A stretch of DNA of 64,000 nt from Salegentibacter mishustinae (lineage in GTDB: Bacteria > Bacteroidota > Bacteroidia > Flavobacteriales > Flavobacteriaceae), in the NCBI RefSeq assembly GCF_002900095.1, contig NZ_LLKN01000002.1:2108001-2172000 (forward strand), given 5' to 3'. Made by a program: the position numbers and the translations under genes. The notes under the pieces are model-generated. The model saw only the letters and a program-made list of their open reading frames with translations. It searched no databases and was not told the DNA's origin. Positions 25,008 to 32,583 of the stretch are shown piece after piece (the stretch's first letter is position 1; the number at the start of each line of letters is the position of its first letter).

Positions 25008-25400
25008 GTGATTATCTATTACCAAAAGAAAAAGCTTAATTATCAACTTTATTCCGGGATAGGATTTTTAATTATTGGAATTGCAATAGTGCTTCTAAAT
25101 AATTTCTCGCTTATTTATTATACCTGGGTTTTACTTGGGCTACTGCAGCTGGGCACCTGGTATTTTAAAAAGAAACATCAATACTTATATATTACGGAAG
25201 GCAGACTAACCAAAAATTCTCTTTTCCCTAAAAGCATAAAACTTAATGAACTTACCGCAATTTGGAAGTTTAAAAGCAGTTTTACACTTGAAACCAGGCA
25301 AGCTAAAATTAAGATCGACAAAGATTTAATGGAAGATGAGTCATTATTCAAACTCACCGATTTCTTAAACCAAATTGAACTGAAACCCCAAGAAACATAA
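25008..25400 (+). CDS. Small membrane protein of unknown function (intact paralogue of the 28160 pseudogene)
   Basis: 130 residues from a GTG start (V/M-IIYYQKKK). Two hydrophobic helices (about 15-32 and 35-52) are followed by a soluble beta-rich domain of about 75 residues with LTKNSLFPKSIKL and FKLTDFLNQIEL. A second version at 28160-28558 has the same GTG start and matching blocks, which supports both the start and reality of this gene. The arrangement recalls PH-like domains that follow a membrane hairpin; that is a guess. The CPBP protease gene starts 19 bases later. Confidence 0.75.
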   Translation: MIIYYQKKKLNYQLYSGIGFLIIGIAIVLLNNFSLIYYTWVLLGLLQLGTWYFKKKHQYLYITEGRLTKNSLFPKSIKLNELTAIWKFKSSFTLETRQAKIKIDKDLMEDESLFKLTDFLNQIELKPQET

Positions 25401-25419
25401 GCATTCCCAAATATTAAAA

Positions 25420-26271
25420 ATGGAAAGAGACGATAAAAAAATGGGGTGGATAAGAGTACTACTTCTTATTTTCCCTTATGTTATTATTGTAGGTATATTT
25501 CAAATAATAGGATATATAATTGGAGGTATATCTTTTGAGGAAGAATTACAACTAACCACCACCCAGTCATTTATTATAACCATAGCAACATTACTGGGAA
25601 CACTTACAGTCCTCTATCTCTTTATGAGATTTGTTGAAAAAAGAAAATTTAAAGAGCTGGGCTTAAAGATTAAAGATCGCGGGTTCGATCTTCTTGCAGG
25701 CGTTATAATAGGACTTATAGTAATGGCTACAGGCTTCTTTCTGCTCATAGTATTAAATGAAATTAATGTTCAAAATTTCAACCTCGATCTAGAGGAAGTT
25801 TTATTATCTATTGGAGTTTTTATGGCTGTAAGTATTAGCGAAGAACTATTGTGTAGAGGCTATATTCAAAGGAATTTAATGTATAGTTTTAATAATTATA
25901 TCGCTTTAATTGTTTCATCTTTATTATTCGCGCTGGCTCATAGTTTTAATCCTAATCTCAGCTGGATAGCGCTTGCAGGCCTATTTGGCGCCGGAATATT
26001 ATTGGGCCTTTCCTATATTTATACCAAAAACCTATGGTTTCCTATTTCCCTGCACTTTAGCTGGAATTTATTTCAAGCTTATTTTGGTTTTAATGTAAGT
26101 GGCCAGGAATTCTATTCTATCGTTGAATTTAATATTGCTGAAGAAAATATTTTAAACGGAGGAAAATTCGGGTTTGAAGCTTCTATTTTTTCTCTTATCC
26201 TACAAATAGCCTTGATTCTGCTTATTTTTAGGTACTATCAGAAAAGAAAAAATTTAACCGAAAATAGTTAG
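25420..26271 (+). CDS. CPBP family intramembrane glutamic endopeptidase
   Basis: 283 residues with about eight transmembrane helices. The CPBP (Abi/CAAX protease-like) motifs are complete: EELLCRG (E141, E142, R146), LAHSFNP (H174) and LHFSWN (H212, N216). Members cleave within the membrane; in other bacteria relatives mature peptides, confer bacteriocin self-immunity or control sigma factors. Flanked by several membrane proteins of 34-59 residues, which would be natural substrates or partners, but no direct proof is visible here. Probably in an operon with the gene at 25008. Confidence 0.88.
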   Translation: MERDDKKMGWIRVLLLIFPYVIIVGIFQIIGYIIGGISFEEELQLTTTQSFIITIATLLGTLTVLYLFMRFVEKRKFKELGLKIKDRGFDLLAGVIIGLIVMATGFFLLIVLNEINVQNFNLDLEEVLLSIGVFMAVSISEELLCRGYIQRNLMYSFNNYIALIVSSLLFALAHSFNPNLSWIALAGLFGAGILLGLSYIYTKNLWFPISLHFSWNLFQAYFGFNVSGQEFYSIVEFNIAEENILNGGKFGFEASIFSLILQIALILLIFRYYQKRKNLTENS

Positions 26272-26508
26272 CTTCTTTACCAAAGAAAGAATTTTGAAAA
26301 ACTTGTAATCTTTTAACCAAAACACATATAAAACACCTGTATTTAAGATTAAATTTGGATAAAACATATAGAATTCCTTATATTTACCGTTAGTTTTGTT
26401 AAAATTTGTTGAGAAAAACTGAATTTTTCAGGAATTAATGTTTCCAAAATCAAACTGATTTTACTTCGAAACATTTCTCAAAATCTTTGTGTAACTAAAA
26501 ATATAAAT
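26272..26508. other. AT-rich non-coding gap before the small-protein trio
   Basis: 237 bases without a plausible gene. TAGTTTTG at 26391-26398 fits the -7 consensus and may drive the genes from 26509 on. No repeat or strong hairpin is seen. Confidence 0.35.
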
Positions 26509-26613
26509 ATGAAAGATCGCATCAATACTTTAAAACTAGTAGGAATAATTTTTACCGCATTTATGCTGGTTATTTTCTTAGACTTTGCTTTAAAAGCTAT
26601 TGTAGCAGGTTAA
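26509..26613 (+). CDS. 34-residue single-span membrane protein
   Basis: ATG 26509 to TAA 26611-26613. MKDRINTLK, one helix (LVGIIFTAFMLVIFL), then DFALKAIVAG. Related in pattern to the 39-residue product at 24863 (helix, LDF, A-x-x-x-G). It lies 25 bases before a GTG-started 59-residue gene, so the trio is likely one transcript. No function recognised. Confidence 0.6.
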   Translation: MKDRINTLKLVGIIFTAFMLVIFLDFALKAIVAG

Positions 26614-26637
26614 TCTCACCCCATATTTTTTCAAACT

Positions 26638-26817
26638 GTGAATAAAGCAAGATTATTTGGCCTTTTTCTTATAACCGCCGGACTCATCTGGAGCTCTAAT
26701 TTTCAAGCTTTTAATTTAAATTTCTTTGCGGGTATGTTAGTCGGTGCAGGAGTGCCTTTTCTGCTCACCGGCAAATTTCGCTTTTGGAAGTGGAAATTTC
26801 CAGAGGCCAAACAATAA
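26638..26817 (+). CDS. 59-residue membrane protein, GTG start
   Basis: GTG 26638 to TAA 26815-26817. Two short hydrophobic stretches (LFGLFLITAGLIW and FFAGMLVGAGVPFLL) and a basic-aromatic tail (KFRFWKWKFPEAKQ). The hairpin plus positive tail would place both ends in the cytoplasm. The start codon is non-standard and no ribosome site is obvious, so the gene is likely but not sure. Confidence 0.5.
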   Translation: MNKARLFGLFLITAGLIWSSNFQAFNLNFFAGMLVGAGVPFLLTGKFRFWKWKFPEAKQ

Positions 26818-26845
26818 TTCGTTCAGTGCAATCCCGGTTTCAAAT

Positions 26846-27007
26846 ATGAATAAAACCACAAAAGCTGGCCTTTTAGTTCTATTGATCGGGATATTAATTT
26901 ATCTCGTGTTTAGTGATGGTATCGCCGGTATTACTCGTGCAATTATCATTGGATTTTTAATCGGGATTGGTTTTGTCTTAGGTGGTCAATTAGGAAAAAA
27001 CACCTGA
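26846..27007 (+). CDS. 53-residue two-span membrane protein
   Basis: ATG 26846 to TGA 27005-27007. The frame is open further upstream, to 26744, but that part overlaps the preceding gene and is not membrane-like, so the ATG is preferred. MNKTTKAGL, a helix (LVLLIGILIYLVF), SDG, then a second helix (IIIGFLIGIGFVLGG). The first helix and SD turn resemble the 24730 product (VVYLILSDW). No function recognised. Confidence 0.6.
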   Translation: MNKTTKAGLLVLLIGILIYLVFSDGIAGITRAIIIGFLIGIGFVLGGQLGKNT

Positions 27008-27115
27008 AATAATCTATAAGAATTCTAGATCAAGTTATTTCTCACAAAACCTTCATACATCCAATCTAGATTTAATGCTTATCTTCAACGCATTGCCCTT
27101 TAAATTCGTTAATCC

Positions 27116-28120
27116 ATGCGATTAGTTTTTATCATTTTCGGTATTCTGTTTATACTCACTCCGGTTCAGGCCCAGGAATCTACCTTTTCCTTAATAGGGA
27201 AAACTAAGGATATAAAAGATGGCAGCTGGCTGTATTTTCGGGACTTGGTTAACGGCGAAACTTTAGATTCCGCAAAAGTACAACACAACAGCTTTGAATT
27301 TAACACCAAACTCCCCGAGCCCAGAATGTGGGTAATGCTTCATACTAAAGATCGTTCTAAATTCAAAGAAGTATGGCTGCAGGATAAACCTATGTGTTTT
27401 AATGCCAGCAATGTAGATTTCCAGGATGCAGAAGTTACCGGCTCTGTTTCCCAACAACTAGTTGAGGAAGAAAAATCTATTTATAAGGGTTTTGATAAAA
27501 TTAGTGATGCCGAACTTAGAAAACGCCAGGAAACTTTCATTGAAAACAATCCTAGCGCTCTAATAAGCCTTCGTATGCTTTATGAAGTTTCCGGAAAATG
27601 GGGCCAGGAAACTACCGGCAAATATTTCGAAATGTTCCCGGAAGAAATCAAGCAGAGTTCTTTTGGAAAGCGGATCCTTTCCTTTTCGAATAACGATAAT
27701 ATCCCACAACTTGGAGAACAGTACACCGATTTTGAATTACCCAAACCCGATGGTGCAACAAAAAAATTTTCAGAATTAACCGGGAAAGTAACCCTTTTAC
27801 AATTTTGGGCATCTACCTGTTATCCCAGCAAAATGCAAAACCAAGAACTAAAAAAGCTATATCGAAAATATAAATCAGACGGACTTGAAATTGTTGCTGT
27901 TTCCCGAGACACAGAGCAGCAAGAATGGGTTAAGGCTATTGAAAAAGATAATTTAAAGTGGCCACAACTTAGCAGTCTTCAAGGCTGGGAAGGCCCGGTT
28001 TTTACCAATTACGGGATTAGAAAAACTCCTTCCAATTATCTTATAAATTCTGAAGGCAAAGTGGTTGCACGCAACCTTAGCGGAGATGAATTGGAAGAAA
28101 AAATTCAGGAATTACTATAG
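27116..28120 (+). CDS. TlpA-like thioredoxin-fold protein with CxxS active site
   Basis: 334 residues. Signal peptide ending PVQAQ (about 1-20), a DUF4369-like N-terminal beta domain, then a thioredoxin/AhpC-TSA domain from about 195 on. The active-site loop reads FWASTCYPSK, C235-Y-P-S238, where TlpA/ResA relatives have CxPC. Codons are TGT (27818) and AGC (27827). Losing the resolving cysteine leaves a monothiol site that cannot complete a dithiol exchange by itself. The conserved cis-proline region is KTPSNYLI. Periplasmic. It could trap mixed disulfides, act as isomerase-like or bind without catalysis. Confidence 0.85.
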   Translation: MRLVFIIFGILFILTPVQAQESTFSLIGKTKDIKDGSWLYFRDLVNGETLDSAKVQHNSFEFNTKLPEPRMWVMLHTKDRSKFKEVWLQDKPMCFNASNVDFQDAEVTGSVSQQLVEEEKSIYKGFDKISDAELRKRQETFIENNPSALISLRMLYEVSGKWGQETTGKYFEMFPEEIKQSSFGKRILSFSNNDNIPQLGEQYTDFELPKPDGATKKFSELTGKVTLLQFWASTCYPSKMQNQELKKLYRKYKSDGLEIVAVSRDTEQQEWVKAIEKDNLKWPQLSSLQGWEGPVFTNYGIRKTPSNYLINSEGKVVARNLSGDELEEKIQELL

Positions 28121-28159
28121 CAATAAGGTTTTTATTTATTTTAGATCAAAATTTTAAGC

Positions 28160-28558
28160 GTGATCATTTACTTCAAAAAGAAACGACTAAACTTCCGGCT
28201 ATTTAATGGTATAGCTTCTTTAGTAATGGGCCTTATATCATTATTATCCGATTTTCAATTTTTCTTTGTGTATGCCTGGCTTATTCTTGGGCTTCTGGAA
28301 ATTGGCACCTGGTATTATCAAAATAAATTTTAGTATTTACAAATAGAAAATAACGTTCTTACTAAAAATTCGCTTTTTCCAAAAAGTATTGAGCTATCCA
28401 AAATTACAGCGATACGAAAATACAGGAACAGTTTTCTTATAGAATCTAAAGAGAAAAACATTAAGATTTACAAAGATGTCATATCTACCGATTCCCTCTA
28501 TCAGCTCACCGATCTTCTTAACGAAATTCAAGTAAAAAGCTCCGAAGTAAGCACATAA
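28160..28558 (+). pseudogene. Amber-interrupted paralogue of the 25008 membrane protein
   Basis: From GTG 28160 the frame reads 57 codons, meets TAG at 28331-28333, and continues 74 sense codons to TAA 28556-28558. The translation on both sides aligns to the intact 25008 protein: IIYFKKKRLNF vs IIYYQKKKLNY, LGLLEIGTWYYQNK vs LGLLQLGTWYFKKK, and after the stop LTKNSLFPKSIEL vs LTKNSLFPKSIKL. The TAG sits where the intact copy has CAA-TAC; one change from CAG would explain it. No frameshift is needed. Either a recent pseudogene, a truncated 57-residue membrane hairpin, or readthrough. Confidence 0.8.
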
Positions 28559-28709
28559 GAACTATTATTGGAAAATAAATTTTGATTTTAAAGCAATCCC
28601 CGGAACATTTAATCCCGATTACCGGGTAAAACCTCAACAGCTATAGTCCTTTTTGTTACCAGGATAATTCATAAATCTGTATTTTTAGACCTTTCTAATA
28701 TCACAGAAA

Positions 28710-29987
28710 ATGAAAAAACTGCTTTGGTTAGTTTTTATCCTCCTTATCGGTTTTATAGGACTGATTTATTTTTCAGTTTCCAGCACAGATAAAGAATTTG
28801 AGACGGTCACTATTCAGGAAGTTGATGATCTGGAAAGCATAGATTTCCGAAGACATGATTCTGTAGAGGTAGCCGCCAGTAGCTTGTATAAAGCGAATGA
28901 ACTTAAGGATATCATGCAGGGTGACAATTACCGCGAAGCCTGGACTAGCCCGGTAAAAGTTCCCGTGCTTTTTCTAGATAGCCTGTATGGAGGAGTGGAG
29001 ATTGTAAAAGAAGGTGGCGGCACCCAAACCCACTCGCTTCGCTTAAAAGATAAAAACGGTTTTTTATATTCCCTGCGTAGTGTAAACAAAGATCCATCCA
29101 CCCACGTTCCCGAATTTGCTCGCAGCCTGGGCCTTCAAAATATCGTTATAGACGCCATTTCGGCCTCGCATCCTTATGGCGCAATTCTGGCAGCTTCTCT
29201 TTCTGAAAAAGCAGGAGTTCTGCATACTCACCCTAACGTAGTTTTTGTACCGAAACAGGAGTTTCTGGAAAAGCAATACAATGAAAAATATGGAAATCGT
29301 TTATTTCTGCTAGAGTATGAAACCGAAGGCGAAGAGAACTGGACAGACTATAAAAATGTATATAAAATCTTAGACACCAAAAACCTGCAAGAACTAAAAG
29401 AAGAAAATCCTGCACAGGTTTCCATAGATAAAAATGCATTTGTAAGAGCGCGCTTATTCGACATGCTTATTGGCGATTGGGACAGGCACGCCAAGCAATG
29501 GGGCTGGGTAGTTCAAAAGGAAGGCGAAAATTTTAAAGCCATTCCCCTGGCCGGAGATCGCGATAATGCCTTTTTTAATCTGGGCGGTGTAATTCCGGGG
29601 ATAATTGCTAATAAAAATATTGAGCCGGAAGTGAGACCATTTGAGAAAGAGATCAAGCATATGCCCGGGTTGGTTTATCCTAACGATGTTTATTTCCTCA
29701 CCAATACTCCGGTTGAAATCTTTACTGCGGAAGCAAAAAAACTGCAAGATTTATTGACCGATGATACTATTGCCGATGCTTTTAAAGTTTGGCCCAAAAA
29801 TATCGCGGAGCAGAACAGCAAAGAGATCACTGAGAAAATAAAATCCCGAAGGGATAATTTAGTGGAATATGCAAAGGAGTTTCACCGTATTATTAACGAA
29901 AGAGAATTACTAAATACACCTCTTAAAGGCTCTGAAGATATTAAAATAAGTCCTGAATTAATGAAATGCTTTGAGTGTGGGGATTAG
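28710..29987 (+). CDS. Membrane-anchored or lipid-side protein with kinase-fold-like motifs (unknown function)
   Basis: 425 residues. One N-terminal hydrophobic segment (LLWLVFILLIGFIGLIYF) serves as anchor or signal. Conserved-looking blocks follow: YSLRSVNKDPS (about 120-130), AISASHPYGA (149-158), ARLFDMLIGDWDRHAKQW (247-264) and LAGDRDNAFF (280-289). The pair D-x-D-R-H and D-x-D-N resembles the catalytic and metal-binding motifs of HipA/PI3K/FAM20-like kinases. I recall a similar domain in large Bacteroidota metallophosphoesterase proteins. The assignment is by motif only. It points to the periplasmic side. Ends CFECGD. Confidence 0.65.
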   Translation: MKKLLWLVFILLIGFIGLIYFSVSSTDKEFETVTIQEVDDLESIDFRRHDSVEVAASSLYKANELKDIMQGDNYREAWTSPVKVPVLFLDSLYGGVEIVKEGGGTQTHSLRLKDKNGFLYSLRSVNKDPSTHVPEFARSLGLQNIVIDAISASHPYGAILAASLSEKAGVLHTHPNVVFVPKQEFLEKQYNEKYGNRLFLLEYETEGEENWTDYKNVYKILDTKNLQELKEENPAQVSIDKNAFVRARLFDMLIGDWDRHAKQWGWVVQKEGENFKAIPLAGDRDNAFFNLGGVIPGIIANKNIEPEVRPFEKEIKHMPGLVYPNDVYFLTNTPVEIFTAEAKKLQDLLTDDTIADAFKVWPKNIAEQNSKEITEKIKSRRDNLVEYAKEFHRIINERELLNTPLKGSEDIKISPELMKCFECGD

Positions 29988-29990
29988 CAA

Positions 29991-30212
29991 GGCCATAGCG
30001 AGAAGGGAAGTGCCGACGTGGCAATCTGTATTTGAATAGTTAAGCGCGTCAGTTCGAGTGGCGATATTGGAGTGGAACGAAAATAGCGGCGTATCGAGAA
30101 CTTTTTGAAGTTGGAACTTAAAACACTTCTCGATACATCCCGACTCACGGCGGGCCACTCGAAGTGACGAAGTCTATTCACTTTTAACAACAAAGATTGC
30201 TGCGCTCACAAT
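29991..30212. repeat. Dispersed repeat family A, copy 2
   Basis: Contains gccgacgtggcaatctgt, gcgtcagttcgagtggcg, ttggagtgga, cgaaaatagcggcgtatcg, cttctcgatacatcccgact and ccactcgaagtgacg. The inverted pairs described for copy 1 are present. It fills the gap between the kinase-like gene and the convergent secreted-protein gene. Confidence 0.7.
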
Positions 30213-30238
30213 GAAGGTAAAGCCGAACTGCTATTATC

Positions 30239-30256
30239 AAATCTCACTTAGTGAGT
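30239..30256. repeat. 18-bp sequence containing the palindrome CTCACTTAGTGAG, copy 2
   Basis: Identical over 18 bases to 1425-1442. It ends at the stop-codon end of the 30256 gene. Confidence 0.5.
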
Positions 30257-31017
30257 TAATTAATAATAATATTAGTTTTATCTACGCCAGTGTTGCCGGT
30301 TACTGGATCAAAAGCATATACGGTGATGGTGTAGTAACCTTTATCTAAACTCGTTTCTGCCTCAAAAGTACTGGCCTTATCTGTTGGCTTGAGCGCTATT
30401 TCCCTGCTTTCTTTTCCTTCGGCAGCTAGAATTGCTTTCACCTCATATTGATTGGCATCCCAGGTACCGCCTTCGGTTACGGGGCAGCCGCACATCATTA
30501 CAATATTGGCTTTTAAACTTACTACTTCTGATGATTTTATACGCTCGTGGGTTTGTGGAGAAAGAATATCTACCACGAAACCGGGAACTTCCAGCACTAC
30601 TCCATCGCCGGTAATATTCTTCCCGGGAATCACCCAAAGCTGAGTACTGGACACCACCCTGGTTTGCTTTTTATTAAAAGGTGCGTGGGCTTCTATTTCT
30701 ATAAATATAGGTTCTGTTATATCTAATTCTGCTTTGAAACCGGCTGTTTCTTCATCGGTTAGACTACCATAACGTTCTTGCGGAGTTTTAAGAATTAGTT
30801 TGGTATCTCCAGTACTCCCGGAAGTAAAACCCTGGTCAAGGATTGCTCCTGTTTCAGCATTTCTAACAATAATTTTTGCCCCGCCAATAGAGCTTCCTAT
30901 AAATTTTGCATCTTTTGCCAGTGCTCTCACCATCACTGTGGTTTCCTGTGCAGCAAGGCTTCCGAAGCAAAATAAAAGAACACTTAATAAACTGAAAACA
31001 CGAAATCTGAATCTCAT
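30256..31017 (-). CDS. Secreted beta-rich protein of unknown function
   Basis: 253 residues. Sec signal peptide ending GSLAAQ (about 1-23). The mature part looks like two immunoglobulin-like or carboxypeptidase-regulatory-like domains: the first about 25-150 with GGAKIIVRNAETGAIL; the second about 155-253 starting VDILSPQTHERIKSSEVVSL, the last part AFDPVTGNTGVDK. A CxC pair (MMCGCP, about 177) is the only cysteine feature in the mature protein and could bind a metal or form a strained disulfide. I do not recognise the family. It stands alone, convergent with the kinase-like gene. Confidence 0.75.
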   Translation of the reverse strand: MRFRFRVFSLLSVLLFCFGSLAAQETTVMVRALAKDAKFIGSSIGGAKIIVRNAETGAILDQGFTSGSTGDTKLILKTPQERYGSLTDEETAGFKAELDITEPIFIEIEAHAPFNKKQTRVVSSTQLWVIPGKNITGDGVVLEVPGFVVDILSPQTHERIKSSEVVSLKANIVMMCGCPVTEGGTWDANQYEVKAILAAEGKESREIALKPTDKASTFEAETSLDKGYYTITVYAFDPVTGNTGVDKTNIIIN

Positions 31018-31135
31018 AAACCTAATTTCTTACTAAAATACAAAATGCCTTATTAAATCAAGAATCTAATGGCAGGCCAACGGGGAATGAACGGGAAAAC
31101 CCCTTTGAAATTAAGAATTAATGCCTCTGGAGGGG

Positions 31136-32053
31136 TTAAAGCACGATTTCTTTCTCGTTTAGATCTTCAAATTTAAAATTCAAAGGATCGTTTTTATAGC
31201 GCTGGGCATACACCTTAATCGTGTCCATTTCTTCAGGATTTAGCTCGTTAAACTTATTGTCTTCAGCAAGTTTTAGCCAGGGTTGAACTTCATTAAAATC
31301 ATATTCCCCAATGACCATAAACGGAGTACCATTTTGTACAATTACATCGTTCTCTAATTCCCACATACTGGCCCATTCGTAAATAAATTTAGCATCTTCC
31401 CTGTACATTCTTACACAACCGTGGCTGGCAGGATAACCCGGAAGGGTATATTCGTGGGTACCAATTCCTTCAAAATTCATAAAATTGAAATAATAAGGCA
31501 TTACCCAGGATTCGTCTATGGTGCTTATTTTTCGCTTAGCTTTATAATTTCCGTAATAAAGACCAGATGGTGTACCTGTAGTTTGTTTTCCGGTACTCAC
31601 AGGTCCCCATTGCAGTAAATTTCCGTTTTCATAAAGCGCGAATGCCTGGATACGCTGCGAAATTACCACGGTTTTCCCTATAGAATCTAAAGGATCTAAA
31701 CTCTTTGGAAATGGGGAATATAAATTAAGATCATTTACCAGGGAATCGGGGATTATAAGTTGGGTTCCGGGTTTAATTCGGTGCGCATCAATTCTATTTA
31801 GCGCATACACCAGTTTTCGCTCTTCTTCAGAGAAGCTGTTTTGCAGACTGTCAAGGTGCTCCCGGCTGGAAATAGAATCCAGCCTGTAGGTAGTTTTAAA
31901 AACCGGTGGTTCCATGGCAATGGTGTCCAGTTGCGTAGTTGGCATTTCCTTTTCCTTTTGTTTTTCCTGTGTATTATCGTTCTTACAAGCGGAAAAAATT
32001 ATTATAAAAAGCCCTATAAATAACAGGCTTAGTTTCGTGTATTTTTGTTTCAA
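31136..32053 (-). CDS. L,D-transpeptidase (YkuD domain), lipoprotein
   Basis: 305 residues. It forms 3-3 cross-links in peptidoglycan or attaches proteins to it. The catalytic signature is intact: IGTHEY (H200) and PASHGCVRM (H211, C213). The N-terminus KLSLLFIGLFIIIFSAC is a lipoprotein signal (lipid Cys about 23). The only start that keeps this signal is TTG 32053, as no ATG is in frame before the Cys. The segment before the catalytic domain includes HRIKPGTQLIIPDS, a LysM-like tail that may bind glycan. Envelope-located. Confidence 0.9.
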   Translation of the reverse strand: MKQKYTKLSLLFIGLFIIIFSACKNDNTQEKQKEKEMPTTQLDTIAMEPPVFKTTYRLDSISSREHLDSLQNSFSEEERKLVYALNRIDAHRIKPGTQLIIPDSLVNDLNLYSPFPKSLDPLDSIGKTVVISQRIQAFALYENGNLLQWGPVSTGKQTTGTPSGLYYGNYKAKRKISTIDESWVMPYYFNFMNFEGIGTHEYTLPGYPASHGCVRMYREDAKFIYEWASMWELENDVIVQNGTPFMVIGEYDFNEVQPWLKLAEDNKFNELNPEEMDTIKVYAQRYKNDPLNFKFEDLNEKEIVL

Positions 32054-32163
32054 GACAAGTAGGTTTAGGTTGCGTTCCCGGAAAAATCAACTTCCCGGTA
32101 TACCTAACGAAATTAGGCAGTAAGCTTATTTTTCGCTGCCAAAGAAGCGTTAATAATTTGTTG

Positions 32164-32224
32164 GGGGTTTGGTAAAATCAGTTGGCAGTTGACAGTTATC
32201 AGTTAGCGGTTATCGGTTATCAGT
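32164..32224. repeat. Short degenerate tandem motif (cagttatcag type)
   Basis: Repeats of a motif like cagttgacagttatcagtta and gcggttatcggttatcag. A related stretch on the opposite strand sense flanks the far side of the family A repeat (about 32545-32580, actactgactacagcctact). This gives the repeat an inverted-looking pair of flanks. Confidence 0.4.
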
Positions 32225-32230
32225 TTATAG

Positions 32231-32540
32231 AACGTCAATGCGAGGAGGCTATGGCCGACGTGGCAATCTGTGCTATTACAGTTCTAGGTTTGTTGCTAAT
32301 GGAGGCCGTCAGTTCGAGTAGCGATATTGGAGTGGAAACGAAAATAACGGTGTATCGAGAACCTTTAGAAGTGGAAACTACGAAGCACTTCTCGATACAT
32401 CCCGACTCTCGTCGGGACACTCGAAGTGACGAAGTACTCGATACATCCCGACTCGCCTCGGGCCACTCAAAGTGACGAAGTGCTCGATACATCCCGACTC
32501 TCGTCGGTACACTCGAAGTGACGGAGTGCTCGCAATGACA
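32231..32540. repeat. Dispersed repeat family A, copy 3 (expanded)
   Basis: The most complete family A element: gaggctatggccgacgtggc near the left, cgtcagttcgagtagcgata, aacgaaaataacggtgtatc, then the cttctcgatacatcccgact arm and a cgcaatgacaag end. It includes a 46-bp tandem expansion (next entry). No coding function is evident; open frames crossing it translate the repeat. Confidence 0.7.
32391..32528. repeat. 46-bp tandem repeat, three units
   Basis: Units start at 32391, 32437 and 32483, each beginning ctcgatacatcccgactc and ending actc(g/a)aagtgacg(a/g)agt. The inner stem (cgactctcgtcg) varies while the outer part is constant. It looks like slippage expansion of the right arm of the family A element. 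It is not CRISPR: there are no unique spacers. Confidence 0.75.
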
Positions 32541-32583
32541 AGAAAAAACTACCGGCTATCAATTACAGACTACTGACTACAGC

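Noticed and set aside
26744-26845. Upstream extension of the 53-residue membrane protein to an 87-residue one
   Set aside because: The added 34 residues overlap the preceding small gene and lack a plausible start; ATG 26846 gives a compact two-helix protein.
32182-32492. Open frames of 97 and 85 residues on both strands
   Set aside because: They are translations of the family A repeat; similar frames occur in the other copies.
32391-32528. Regular repeats suggesting a CRISPR array
   Set aside because: The 46-bp units are contiguous, with no unique spacers of constant length, and no cas genes are nearby.
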